64,000 bases of DNA from Marivivens donghaensis (GCF_030410045.1 NZ_JAUFRA010000001.1:124001-188000), one strand, 5' to 3'. Shown: positions 52,168 to 60,695, counted from the stretch's first letter. Notes: generated from the letters alone by a model not told the origin. A program made the numbers and translations.

Positions 52168-53895
52168 TTAAACGTACCGTCCCGATGTATCCTTGCGACC
52201 TTTCACGGCGTTTCGAGTGACATCGTAGTATTCCTTACGCTTGAAGTACATTTTCGTAAGGTCATCCATTTTACTCTCAAACCGGAACTGAGCACTATTG
52301 CCTTCGCCAAAGTGCGCTGAAACCAATTGAAGGAACTGTTCAACTTGCTCCAAGTCTAGGCAGCCAATCTTGTCACCCGTCTTGCGATCAAAGTCGAGTA
52401 GTTCACCGGAACAGTAAATTGTCAGTAGAGGTAACGTCCTCTTATCAGTGCGTTTTGCCTTCGGAGGAGGAGGGTTTTCCCATTTTTGGCGCCAAGTCCG
52501 CACTGTCTGTTCGGTCACTCTTGGACCGATCAGTGCTGGTTTCTTTGTTTTCCAGTCGAACTTTGGTTCATCGATTGTTTTCCTCGATGCCGTAAATTGC
52601 AGGCAGAGTTTGAATGTTTCTTCACTTGCTTTCAAGATCATCGATATTTCGTAGAGAGCGCCCACCGATACAGGCAATTGGTTGAGATACTTTTCGGGGT
52701 CACTCGTTTCGGATGCAACATAACTGATCACATCCCCAGCTGATGCATATTTGGTGAAATTTGCGATTGAGCCAAACAGCTTCTTCATTCCTGCCTTGTC
52801 GTACCACTTTAGGAATTCGTCGGTATATTTCTGCGCATTTTCATCAAGATATTTGCGCCTAATGCCGCTGCTGAGAACATAAAGCCTAAAGCGATTTCGG
52901 CGGTCGGTATGGAAATGACTTTTGAGTTCAGCTTCCAGCTTTGATGAGATGGTGACCTGATTGTCACCCGGAATTGAAAAGTCCGAAAGGTTGAACGTCA
53001 TCTTTGAAACCTCCACTGGGTTGGACTGTACGGTTTTTTTGACAGACCCAAATTTATTGGTCGCAGCTTTTAATGGTACTTGTGATTGCTTGAACGCTTT
53101 CGACCAATACGTTCTAACCTTGCCATAGTTTCGGAAGCCACCCGGTACCCTGTTACCTTCGGCATCCAGAAGTACTTTGAAAAAATCGGGGAGAAGTTCT
53201 TGAATTCGTTGATGGTCTCGCCAAACTTCATCATGGGTCGCACTGTCCCATAAGCTCTGCTGCAAATCCTTGCCGAGGCTTTTGTTTTCGAAACAGAATT
53301 CTTGACTGACCCGATTACCAAAACCTCGTGTAAGCAAGCTAAGAAAGAACAGAGTATCTTCGCCGTACTTTACTTCAGTAAGTGGTAAATCGTCGAGAAC
53401 ATCTGAAAAATCAGATCCGTTTACCCATATAGCACTACTCAGAGATGCGTTGTTTCGGTATGCTTGGGTTGCGGGAATATTTTGGACTTGGCTTGCTCCG
53501 CAAAGGGTTACGTTTTTTTCATCAAGCCACTGCGAAAATAGCTCAAACATCTCTGTGAGGTCGTCGTCTGTTGCTTGTCGAGACGATGTTGCCATATTGC
53601 TATTGCCGGTGAAGCGCTTTGAATTTCGTCGCTTGAATACTATGTCGTCGTCAAGAACAGCATATTTTTCATTTCGTGCTGTTCGGTAGATATGTGCTCG
53701 TGTTTTTGCCAGACAAAGACGATCGCCAAGATTGATTTCAGACGGTAGGACCAAATAGTCGCAATCATAATTGTAGTTATTTTGTTCCCATTCTTGAACT
53801 ACAAGAGTCACCCGTTTTTGAAGGTGCGGCGGTAGATGCTCGTAAGTAATTTGCTGTTTCGGGCGGTTAACTGTGGGGATGAATATCCGTTCCAT
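52168..53895 (-). CDS. Glycosyltransferase-like protein with a C-terminal helical domain
   Basis: 575 aa. The first 220 residues are GT-A-like: RIFIPTVNRPKQQITYEHLPPHLQKRVTLVVQ, then EKYAVLDDDIVFKRR with a DDD metal site, and VKYGEDTLFFLSLLTRGFG as the acceptor-side motif, of the phage TAGT-related type. From about 300 to the end lies a different region with GSIANFTKYASAGDVISYVA and LPVSVGALYEISMIL, which resembles the helical ParB/KorB-type region used with DNA. Probable DNA-targeted sugar transferase; first gene of the minus-strand operon TAGT-like, TAGT, HEPN. Confidence 0.7.
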   Translation of the reverse strand: MERIFIPTVNRPKQQITYEHLPPHLQKRVTLVVQEWEQNNYNYDCDYLVLPSEINLGDRLCLAKTRAHIYRTARNEKYAVLDDDIVFKRRNSKRFTGNSNMATSSRQATDDDLTEMFELFSQWLDEKNVTLCGASQVQNIPATQAYRNNASLSSAIWVNGSDFSDVLDDLPLTEVKYGEDTLFFLSLLTRGFGNRVSQEFCFENKSLGKDLQQSLWDSATHDEVWRDHQRIQELLPDFFKVLLDAEGNRVPGGFRNYGKVRTYWSKAFKQSQVPLKAATNKFGSVKKTVQSNPVEVSKMTFNLSDFSIPGDNQVTISSKLEAELKSHFHTDRRNRFRLYVLSSGIRRKYLDENAQKYTDEFLKWYDKAGMKKLFGSIANFTKYASAGDVISYVASETSDPEKYLNQLPVSVGALYEISMILKASEETFKLCLQFTASRKTIDEPKFDWKTKKPALIGPRVTEQTVRTWRQKWENPPPPKAKRTDKRTLPLLTIYCSGELLDFDRKTGDKIGCLDLEQVEQFLQLVSAHFGEGNSAQFRFESKMDDLTKMYFKRKEYYDVTRNAVKGRKDTSGRYV

Positions 53896-54088
53896 TCTTT
53901 ACGACCCTCTTGGCTTGTAAGTTACTTTGCCTCGGCGCTCGATGTTCTGACAACCCTGTCATTTACCGTGGTAAAGTTCGCTCAGAGGTCTCCAGACACT
54001 GATGCACTAAGATCCATTTGATAACCAGTTGGCTTAAGCCGTTGCTCTGCCACAAAACTTTTTAAGCACTTCTCCGTGTTCGATTTAG

Positions 54089-54113
54089 ACTGATTTTATT
54101 ATTATGAATCAGT
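54089..54113. promoter_or_regulatory. Inverted repeat in the divergent promoter region of the glycosyltransferase operon and recombinase
   Basis: ACTGATT (54089-54095) and AATCAGT (54107-54113) are perfect inverted repeats with an 11-bp spacer, in the 243-bp gap between the two divergent genes. A plausible operator. It sits 26 bp before the recombinase start. Confidence 0.35.
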
Positions 54114-54138
54114 GACATAACATCATCAGAGGTGCGTG

Positions 54139-54738
54139 ATGGCTTTAGGAAAACAAGCAAAAACTCTTACCAAGGGTCAGGTAGACTCTTTAACAGCTTT
54201 TCTTCTGACACGACGGCACGGGCTTCGGGATCAAACGGTTTTTCTGCTTTCGGTTCGTGCAGGGCTGAGGGCAAAGGAGATCGCCAACCTCAGGTGGGCG
54301 ATGGTTCTTGGGGCTGACGGGGAGGTGGGAGACTCGATCCATCTGACGGACGAGGCATCGAAGGGGAAATCAGGTCGGATTGTACCTTTGAACAAGCAAC
54401 TTCGTGGAAACCTCATCCAAATGTTGGATGTCGCCAGACAACAAAGGCATTTCGGATCCGAAACGGCTTATGTGGTGACAACCGAGCGATCGAAGCACAC
54501 GTCACCGCAGGCTGTCGTGAATATGTTTAAGCGCTGGTATAATGATATTGGGCTACTGGGTTGCTCATCACATTCCGGTCGCCGTACATTCATCACAAAT
54601 TCTGCTCGAAAAATCAGCACAGTAGGTGGATCATTGCGGGATGTTCAGATGCTGGCTGGGCACTCGTCTTTGGCTGTTACACAGCGGTATATTGAAGGTG
54701 ATAGCGATGCGAGGCGGAAGATCGTGGACTTAATATGA
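54139..54738 (+). CDS. Catalytic-domain-only tyrosine recombinase (second recombinase of the island)
   Basis: 199 aa from ATG 54139 (AGAGGTG 4 bp upstream). Consists of the catalytic domain alone: R44 (RAGLRAKEIANLRW), HSGRR (His and Arg), GHSSLAVTQRYIEG with the nucleophile Tyr. The N-terminal SAM-like DNA-binding domain of full integrases is absent. It resembles compact phage or plasmid resolvases, or accessory recombinases beside restriction modules. Its role may be cassette movement or dimer resolution; not necessarily linked to tRNA integration. Confidence 0.8.
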   Translation: MALGKQAKTLTKGQVDSLTAFLLTRRHGLRDQTVFLLSVRAGLRAKEIANLRWAMVLGADGEVGDSIHLTDEASKGKSGRIVPLNKQLRGNLIQMLDVARQQRHFGSETAYVVTTERSKHTSPQAVVNMFKRWYNDIGLLGCSSHSGRRTFITNSARKISTVGGSLRDVQMLAGHSSLAVTQRYIEGDSDARRKIVDLI

Positions 54739-54853
54739 TATATAGGTTTGGTCGACTGGCGACTTGATGTCGGCCAATCAATTAAAAATTGTATTAATAA
54801 CGAATTGAGTAGCCGGTCTTGTATATTAATTCCTTTGATGCAACAATATTTAG

Positions 54854-56239
54854 ATGGCGTCAGAGGAACCAAAATTACAGAAACGTGCAGGTAAAGCTGC
54901 GTATTCTGGGCGGCGTCGTCCGTCGACGAGAATGTCTGGTTTTAAGAGCCATTCAGAAGCTACTGGGGGAAGTCTTCGAAGGCTGCCATCAAAGGTTTAT
55001 CGAGCTTCACCACAATCTCCTCTGAACATAGATTTCATTCTCCCTGAGATTGCATCTGGTCACTTTTCGGGCTTTGGATTTTATTATCGATCCGATGTAA
55101 CCGTTTCTCTGCAAAGCAACAGGGAGTGGTTCAGTTCACGCTTCCACACTAATTACGAAGATCCATTATCCGTTAATAAATGTGGGTTCATATGGCAGGC
55201 AGAAGAACCTAATGACTTCCGCATAACGCTTACGCCAAGTAGGGCTACGGATATTGAAATATTTAATGCTGAGTGTGGTGAGGTTTGGCACGATTTTTTC
55301 GAAGGAGCTCGAGACAACGTATTAAAGAACATTCATACCTTTGCTCCCGAAGCTAATTTCTACACAAGGTTTGGTGAAGTGGTAATTGGCGCCACTGCAC
55401 ATGAAAAACCTTTCTCAGTAGTCGTGAAAGAATGTAATCGCTGCGCTCGATTCCTCCCAATCAACTTACCTGCCGAACGACATACATTATCGTTCTCAAA
55501 TCACTGTGTTGCGAAGCGGCCTTGTCGCCACAAGGGCTTTGGAATTGTTAATGATTTAGACAAGGGGGTATTTGTGGAGCTTGAATATGGCTTCCAACTT
55601 GAGTGCCGATTTTGTAAGAAATTTGTAGTAAATGCCGCCTTAAATCCTCAACGTTCTGCTGATCAAATGAAAGAGGATAGCCAGAGACGCCGCTACTTTG
55701 AGCTCATGATTGCGGAAATGTCTGGGGTGTCAGAGCAGTTAGCATTTCGGCACAAGACTGGAGTCGAACTTGCATCATTCATTTGGGAGAAATTCGGGAA
55801 GAAATGTTTCAAATGTGGTGACCGTTTGAGAACAGCAAGAGAGATGCACCTAGATCACACACGGCCACTGGCATTGCTTTGGCCACTCGATGAAACGGCG
55901 ACAGCACTTTGCGGTAGTTGCAATTCTACCAAACGAGATCGTCAACCTAAAGATTTTTATAGTCAAACAGAGCTTGTTGAGCTGAGTAAATTCACTGGGA
56001 TTCCACTTCCAGAGCTGCTCAAGCCGTTACCCAACATCAACGTGCTGAAGGCACTAATTGAACGTTGTGATTGGCTCGTCGATGACTTCTTAAACCAAGA
56101 TTTCCTCAAGAAGGAAAAAGATGGAAAAACTTCTGCTGAACTCATTTGCAAGTCGCTTGATAGGGTACTCAAGATTTCTGAGTTGGACTTTGGTGATTTT
56201 AGTTTCTCTAAGAAATGGAACGATCATTTCTTGGCGTAA
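54854..56239 (+). CDS. HNH endonuclease with Cys-rich zinc motifs (probable restriction endonuclease)
   Basis: 461 aa. A C-terminal HNH domain at about 318-362: C318-x2-C321, HLDHTRPL (catalytic H335), C353-x2-C356, N357 in CNSTKRD. A second Cys/His set lies at about 194-254 (CNRC, HC, C, CRFC), suggesting a zinc finger. The N-terminal 180 residues are unrecognised and could bind DNA. Convergent with, and overlapping by 16 bp, the first of two DNA methyltransferase genes. The gene set is that of a type II restriction system. Confidence 0.75.
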   Translation: MASEEPKLQKRAGKAAYSGRRRPSTRMSGFKSHSEATGGSLRRLPSKVYRASPQSPLNIDFILPEIASGHFSGFGFYYRSDVTVSLQSNREWFSSRFHTNYEDPLSVNKCGFIWQAEEPNDFRITLTPSRATDIEIFNAECGEVWHDFFEGARDNVLKNIHTFAPEANFYTRFGEVVIGATAHEKPFSVVVKECNRCARFLPINLPAERHTLSFSNHCVAKRPCRHKGFGIVNDLDKGVFVELEYGFQLECRFCKKFVVNAALNPQRSADQMKEDSQRRRYFELMIAEMSGVSEQLAFRHKTGVELASFIWEKFGKKCFKCGDRLRTAREMHLDHTRPLALLWPLDETATALCGSCNSTKRDRQPKDFYSQTELVELSKFTGIPLPELLKPLPNINVLKALIERCDWLVDDFLNQDFLKKEKDGKTSAELICKSLDRVLKISELDFGDFSFSKKWNDHFLA

Positions 56240-57357
56240 ACCAGGTATTGATGCTCCACCGTACCACCTTTGTCCTTGATCCCATGCTTTTCGGAAGATC
56301 CCACACACTCTGAGAATACATCAACCATTTCAAAATCATTAAATTTCAATAGTTGTAGCTTTTCTGACATGTCTACCGCCTTGTTCTTACCGACATGCAA
56401 AACAACGGGACCACCGCTTTTTAAGACACGCCCAAAACTTTTAAAGATGTCCTCGTAAACGATCAATGATTTGTCCTTATTCCCCTCAATGAATTGAGCG
56501 CTTGCATTGTCAAAGTCTGTTAGTGACCAGCCACAAAACCAAAAACGCATCCAATTGGTCATGTAGAACCGTGTCGATGAAGCAAACGGTGGAGAAGTAA
56601 TGATGACATCGATAGAGCCATCGGCCAATTGAGACAGATCTCGAACGTCAGATTGGATAGATATGCTTTGCGGCGTCAGTGGTAAGCTCTCTTTTGCCGC
56701 AAGAGCAGAGTGCACTTTTGTTCTTAAGTGTGTTGAAACATTCTTGTAAACATAGTCTCCTGTTGGAGCGTAAGGGGTCAAGGGATGACTATTGCGGGAT
56801 AAGGCGTATGGCCTATTCCCATGCAAGATATGAAGCATAGCTGAAAATACCAAACACCAATTGGGATCACCGAGATCTTTGGTTTTTGCAAAAAAGTCAC
56901 GGGCCTTCAAAACCTCTTGAAAGGTGTTCGGTTCAAAATACTCTGCAATTGTCTTATTGAAACGAATATTTGCAGTATCTTCAATTGTCTTTGGCTCAAC
57001 TGATCGAGTTGACACCCACACAATTAGAGCATCAATCAATGAGTCACACGCCATTCTATTTGTATTGCCGATTTTCGCATTTGACATGGCTACTGCCATG
57101 TCGCTCAAGTCATTGGAAACTGCACATCTGCCAGATATGGCTGCCTCTAAAGGCACAGTGCCTGATCCTGAAAATGGATCAAAGACGGTCTGCCCTCGCT
57201 TAGAGAATACCTGTACCAATTGATGGGCCAAGGCAGGTTTTAGTTTACCCTGATACGAGCACAGTGAATGAAGGGGTGTCCCCCAGTTTCGCTTAGAGAA
57301 AGCTCCCTTTTTATGCGGTAGCTCTTTCTTAAATTGGCTCCAAAGCTTTTGATCCAT
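56224..57357 (-). CDS. TSPPF-type DNA methyltransferase (M1 of the pair)
   Basis: 377 aa. Motif I (AdoMet) in VFDPFSGSGTVPLEAA at about 58-73, motif IV TSPPF at 254-258, followed by ASSTRFYMTNWMRFW. Motif I comes first, with about 180 residues between I and IV that may include target recognition. Such SPP[YF] enzymes are usually N4-cytosine or N6-adenine methyltransferases. Separated by 1 bp from the second methyltransferase, so the pair is co-translated, as expected when two enzymes protect the two strands of an asymmetric site. Confidence 0.88.
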   Translation of the reverse strand: MDQKLWSQFKKELPHKKGAFSKRNWGTPLHSLCSYQGKLKPALAHQLVQVFSKRGQTVFDPFSGSGTVPLEAAISGRCAVSNDLSDMAVAMSNAKIGNTNRMACDSLIDALIVWVSTRSVEPKTIEDTANIRFNKTIAEYFEPNTFQEVLKARDFFAKTKDLGDPNWCLVFSAMLHILHGNRPYALSRNSHPLTPYAPTGDYVYKNVSTHLRTKVHSALAAKESLPLTPQSISIQSDVRDLSQLADGSIDVIITSPPFASSTRFYMTNWMRFWFCGWSLTDFDNASAQFIEGNKDKSLIVYEDIFKSFGRVLKSGGPVVLHVGKNKAVDMSEKLQLLKFNDFEMVDVFSECVGSSEKHGIKDKGGTVEHQYLVYAKK

Positions 57358-57358
57358 C

Positions 57359-58672
57359 CTACTTCCTGAATATCAGCAGTCGCTGGCTTAGCGCTGCGCC
57401 ACGATTAGAGTGACGCTTCCTTAATATAACTTCATCTTCAAGCGTCAGCCCCACATTCCCAAAAACAGCGCTGAGAATTTCGTGTGTAGGGACATGGATC
57501 CCGCCATACACGCTGTCCCCAATGTCGATGCACACAGGTGCCCCATCTTGAACTTGTGCAAAAATGCCTTCAGCGACGAGCTTCATATGCTCAAAGTAGC
57601 CTGCAATCATCCTGGGGATGCGGGCATCATAGCAACTGTTAGAGACAGCATCGACAATCTCTTTAGCTTCGTCGACGATGAGCAAGCCAGATGTCTTGGA
57701 AACATCGTTGATCGCCGAAGTTACAACTGCTTTCCGAAATTCGCCTAGGTCAGACTTTTTTGATAAGTAGCCTAAGTACCACAGTTCTAGTTTCATGTTA
57801 CGGATATAGTTCGTTCCATTTAGATAGGGTGGGCTGGTAATCACACCGTCATATTTGGCAGCGTTACCCAAGACTAGATTCTTAGCGTTGCTTCCTAAGA
57901 GCTTAATCTCAGGAGCTTTCAGTTGGGCTACTGAGTTAAGGTCATTTTCAAATAAGGAAAGTTTATCAATTACAAGATCCGATATACTCCGAATTGGTTT
58001 TTGAAGCTCTTTCTCGGTTTTAAACCGAACGTCACCTGCCCTACGAAGTAAGGATGCTTCAAGCAGGCTACATGCGACAGCCATGCGAAAGAATGAATTT
58101 AAGAGGGTGTCTGATACTATACTGCTTTCTATCGATTTAAGTGATAATACTTCGTCGAATGCGTCGCTTCGAAAATATTGTGCAGTCCCAAAGACAGCTA
58201 AATAACTTACTCTTAGCGCTTCATGAGTCCGCTCTCTTTCCCCCACCGAAACCCGCATTTTTAGATTTCTTAGACCTTTGATTGCTTCATCACGTTGGGC
58301 TGGTGACATCTTTAGGCAAGCAGCTTTCAAAGTGACTAATTCAACTAGAAAAGGATTAACCTCAGTATATCCGCACGAAATACCGAGCTGAGCCAATGCA
58401 ATAGGGGTCGTCCCGACGCCACAAAATGGTTCGAGAAGTGATTTTGGATTATTAAACTTGGCTTCAAGGATCTGTTTAACAAATTGCGAAGAATAGCCTT
58501 CAAGATACGGGAACCAGTCATGGAAAGGCTCGCCCCGTCCTCCTGAATGGGTAACATCTTTAGCCTGCACCTGTTTTAACCGGAAGCTGATTTCGTTGCG
58601 GTTCTGTGGGTCAATTTCACTCGACAAAGTCATCTCCTCTTTTGGCATTCTGCCAGGTGTCTTTGCTTCCAT
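57359..58672 (-). CDS. TSPPY-type DNA methyltransferase (M2 of the pair)
   Basis: 437 aa. Motif I in LLEPFCGVGTTPIALAQLG at about 79-97, motif IV TSPPY at 278-282, followed by LNGTNYIRNMKLELW. Same motif order as its neighbour, but with little similarity beyond the motifs, so not a recent duplication. Upstream gene of the M2-M1 pair; ends 1 bp before M1 begins. Probable N4-cytosine or N6-adenine methyltransferase for one strand of the target. Confidence 0.88.
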   Translation of the reverse strand: MEAKTPGRMPKEEMTLSSEIDPQNRNEISFRLKQVQAKDVTHSGGRGEPFHDWFPYLEGYSSQFVKQILEAKFNNPKSLLEPFCGVGTTPIALAQLGISCGYTEVNPFLVELVTLKAACLKMSPAQRDEAIKGLRNLKMRVSVGERERTHEALRVSYLAVFGTAQYFRSDAFDEVLSLKSIESSIVSDTLLNSFFRMAVACSLLEASLLRRAGDVRFKTEKELQKPIRSISDLVIDKLSLFENDLNSVAQLKAPEIKLLGSNAKNLVLGNAAKYDGVITSPPYLNGTNYIRNMKLELWYLGYLSKKSDLGEFRKAVVTSAINDVSKTSGLLIVDEAKEIVDAVSNSCYDARIPRMIAGYFEHMKLVAEGIFAQVQDGAPVCIDIGDSVYGGIHVPTHEILSAVFGNVGLTLEDEVILRKRHSNRGAALSQRLLIFRK

Positions 58673-58996
58673 AGGCAGTCTAACATGGCGAACTTTTCAG
58701 CTATTAGAGGGGTTTTGACTAACCTTCCAGAATTCAAACCAAACATTGAGGCAAAATCATAGATGTCACATCTACATGTATTACTTTTTGGTTTATTTTA
58801 TGGCTAAACTAGTAGGTAAGTACACAGCAACCTGTGCGTTGATGGGGGTCACTTGGATGCAGTAACGATACTTTCAGAATAGCTAACAATGACTGCAGAC
58901 GATCAGTATCCAGATGACTTTCTATACAATACATATACATATTCCAAGACCAATTATAAAATATTGATATTAAAGAAAATTATCTGAAGGCTTTTT
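58673..58996. other. Gene-free right end of the island
   Basis: About 320 bp, AT-rich, without a convincing reading frame on either strand. It must contain the promoter of the M2-M1 operon at its left end. One TTTTGAC heptamer occurs at 58713-58719, matching the array near attL, but alone it is not significant. No tRNA other than the attR fragment. Confidence 0.6.
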
Positions 58997-59043
58997 CCTC
59001 CTAAGGGGCAGGTTACAGGTTCAAGTCCTGTCGGGGTCACCAA
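58997..59043 (+). repeat. attR: 47-bp direct repeat of tRNA-Arg 3' half
   Basis: Exact copy of 45872-45918: from the anticodon-loop CCTCCTAA to the CCA end. The tRNA 5' half is missing here, so this is a remnant and not a functional tRNA. It marks the right end of the island. Confidence 0.95.
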
Positions 59044-59230
59044 ATTCCCATTTTTCACACAACCTAAGCGATACAAATGTGTACGGGTGCTTTGGTGATT
59101 TTGCTCCACTATGAAGCAGCAAAGTCTCTGTATTTTAGGAATTAATCAAAATATTAACAAATGCAGGACATTCGCGGAAAGATTGAATAGAGTCGTCGCG
59201 TGGGGCAAATTTTGACGAGGACACGGGGCA
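59044..59230. other. Host sequence after attR, no gene seen
   Basis: 187 bp between attR and the first downstream gene. Its AT-rich middle probably carries the promoter of the small-protein pair that follows. Nothing else is recognised. Confidence 0.5.
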
Positions 59231-59578
59231 ATGACGAGAGCGGCGCCACTAGATGAAATGATTGAATTTGCGATGGAGGAACTCCTGTCGGGGAACGAGG
59301 ATCGCAAACGTGCCATGGTGCGCAAAATGGCCGAACGTTGGCCAGATCAACCCGCTTTGGCGCTTGTATATGCGGTCACCTCTGCAACTGAAGCGATTGA
59401 AGATAGTTTTGGCGAGGCGGCTGCCTCTGATCCTGTGATCCCATTGGGCTATCGTCTATCCGCTTTGATTTCGGCGGATGTACATGCCGTCCAGTCGATG
59501 GGGCAGATCCCTTCTGTTGCCGAGGACCTTTTGCATTTCTGGCGTCGGGTTGATCCGAATTTCCTGCGGATACAGTAA
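59231..59578 (+). CDS. Small helical protein, first of two tandem paralogues
   Basis: 115 aa, fully helical. LDEMIEFAMEELLSGNEDRKRAMVRKMAERWPDQPALALVYAVTSAT, then LLHFWRRVDPNFL at the end. The second gene has the same framework (DHMIEFAIGELAAGD, RWPEQKAL, DLMHYWRRADPYFL), so they arose by duplication. Not recognised; function unknown. Confidence 0.6.
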   Translation: MTRAAPLDEMIEFAMEELLSGNEDRKRAMVRKMAERWPDQPALALVYAVTSATEAIEDSFGEAAASDPVIPLGYRLSALISADVHAVQSMGQIPSVAEDLLHFWRRVDPNFLRIQ

Positions 59579-59651
59579 GTTTCTGAATTGTAACTAGTTG
59601 ATTGAGCTGAGAATCGTTAAGAAATGGTAAAGCCTTGGGGGCTAGGTGGGT

Positions 59652-59987
59652 ATGAACGGTTCAGAGTTAGATCATATGATTGAGTTCGCCATCGGCGAAT
59701 TGGCGGCTGGTGATCCAGAGCGGATCAGGGGCGTCGTGCGGCACATTTCGCAACGGTGGCCCGAGCAAAAAGCGCTGATGATATGTTTTGCCCTCACCTC
59801 GGCCGCTGCACAAATCGAAGACGTGTTTAAGGATGGCCGCGCTGCACGCGGCCCTCAGATTGCCTACAAAATGGCGGCATTAGTCGCGGGCGACGTTCTG
59901 GCAGCAGAGGCCATGGGCATATCGCCCGTGAAAGGGCGTGACCTGATGCATTACTGGCGCCGTGCCGATCCCTACTTCTTGAGCTGA
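59652..59987 (+). CDS. Small helical protein, second of two tandem paralogues
   Basis: 111 aa from ATG 59652; the GTG two codons earlier is less likely. Homologous along its whole length to the protein encoded at 59231. It ends 3 bp before the stop of the membrane-anchored regulator gene, with which it converges. Not recognised; function unknown. Confidence 0.6.
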   Translation: MNGSELDHMIEFAIGELAAGDPERIRGVVRHISQRWPEQKALMICFALTSAAAQIEDVFKDGRAARGPQIAYKMAALVAGDVLAAEAMGISPVKGRDLMHYWRRADPYFLS

Positions 59988-59990
59988 CGA

Positions 59991-60695
59991 TCACACCATC
60001 CGTATGACGTCTTTATCGATGGCGAGCATATAGCCGCGCCGCGCGATGTTTTTGACCAGTAGTTCACTGACCATCTGGTTGCCCAAGGTGTCGCGCAGGC
60101 GTTTGATGCGGGTCGCGCCTGCCGCCTCGTCACAGTCTGCGGCGTTTCGGCCAGAAATAACGGCCTCGATTTCTGCGCCCGAAAGCACATCGTCGTCCAT
60201 GCGTGCTTCGGCAAGCACAGAGAGCGTTTCGATCGCAGCTTCAGTGAGTTTGAATTCAAAGTTATTCAGATAGACGGTATTTTGATCGCGGCTGATCAGC
60301 AACGAATTCACTTCGATCCCCTTGCGTTCAATCTGTCCCATGCGTCGATTGAACTGAACAAGCATGACCAGGAAAGTGATCGCTGCGATCAGCAGGGCGG
60401 TCGCAAAAACCAGCAGAACGTAAATCAGCACCTGATAGGATGCGATTGTATCGGAAAATGCCGTGCCCGACTGGGCAAGGATTTCCAGAAGTTTCAATTC
60501 GGCCTGTGAAGTGAAACTGTCATTCTCAACAAAGATCTGTTCGACCCGTGCGTTGAACGCATTTGCGTCGGGCAGGTTCGCGAACATCACCGCTGCGGTG
60601 ATCAATAGGATCAGCACCACAGCGGCGATGCCGCCGAGAACGAATTTGTTGCCTGTCGCGCGTGTCTCAGAAGCGGAGATAGAATTCACCTGCAC
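59991..60695 (-). CDS. Membrane-anchored winged-helix regulator
   Basis: About 234 aa. Two N-terminal transmembrane helices (FVLGGIAAVVLILLITAAVMFA and VLIYVLLVFATALLIAAITFLVMLV) bracket a periplasmic loop of about 60 residues; the C-terminal 100 residues form an OmpR-like winged helix (LTEAAIETLSVLAEARM, TRIKRLRDTLGNQ, IARRGYML). ToxR/CadC proteins have the reverse order, with the DNA-binding domain first. GTG 60695 or 60689 is chosen since ATG 60734 lacks a ribosome site and would overlap the next gene by 68 bp. Confidence 0.7.
   Translation of the reverse strand: MQVNSISASETRATGNKFVLGGIAAVVLILLITAAVMFANLPDANAFNARVEQIFVENDSFTSQAELKLLEILAQSGTAFSDTIASYQVLIYVLLVFATALLIAAITFLVMLVQFNRRMGQIERKGIEVNSLLISRDQNTVYLNNFEFKLTEAAIETLSVLAEARMDDDVLSGAEIEAVISGRNAADCDEAAGATRIKRLRDTLGNQMVSELLVKNIARRGYMLAIDKDVIRMV

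Larger units (their letters stand above)
45872..59043. mobile_element. Integrative genomic island in tRNA-Arg, about 13.2 kb
   Basis: Bounded by a perfect 47-bp direct repeat of the tRNA 3' half. Contains an integrase at the tRNA end, a second recombinase, a run of small AT-rich genes, a structured RNA, a glycosyltransferase-HEPN operon and a methyltransferase/HNH module. Base composition is visibly more AT-rich than on both sides, strongest at 47.3-50.2 kb. No conjugation or phage structural genes are seen, so it would need a helper for transfer. Confidence 0.92.

Noticed and set aside
54854..56239. HNH protein as the missing IscB nuclease for the orphan RNA
   Set aside because: IscB has RuvC halves on both sides of its HNH; here the HNH is near the C-terminus, a separate zinc motif precedes it, no RuvC motif is visible, and it is 5 kb from the RNA.
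58997..59043. Possible second tRNA-Arg
   Set aside because: Only the 3' 47 bp is present; the acceptor 5' strand and D-arm are missing, so it is the attachment-site copy.
59210..59216. Additional TTTTGAC heptamer outside attR
   Set aside because: Single copies are expected by chance in AT-rich DNA; it is not phased with others.
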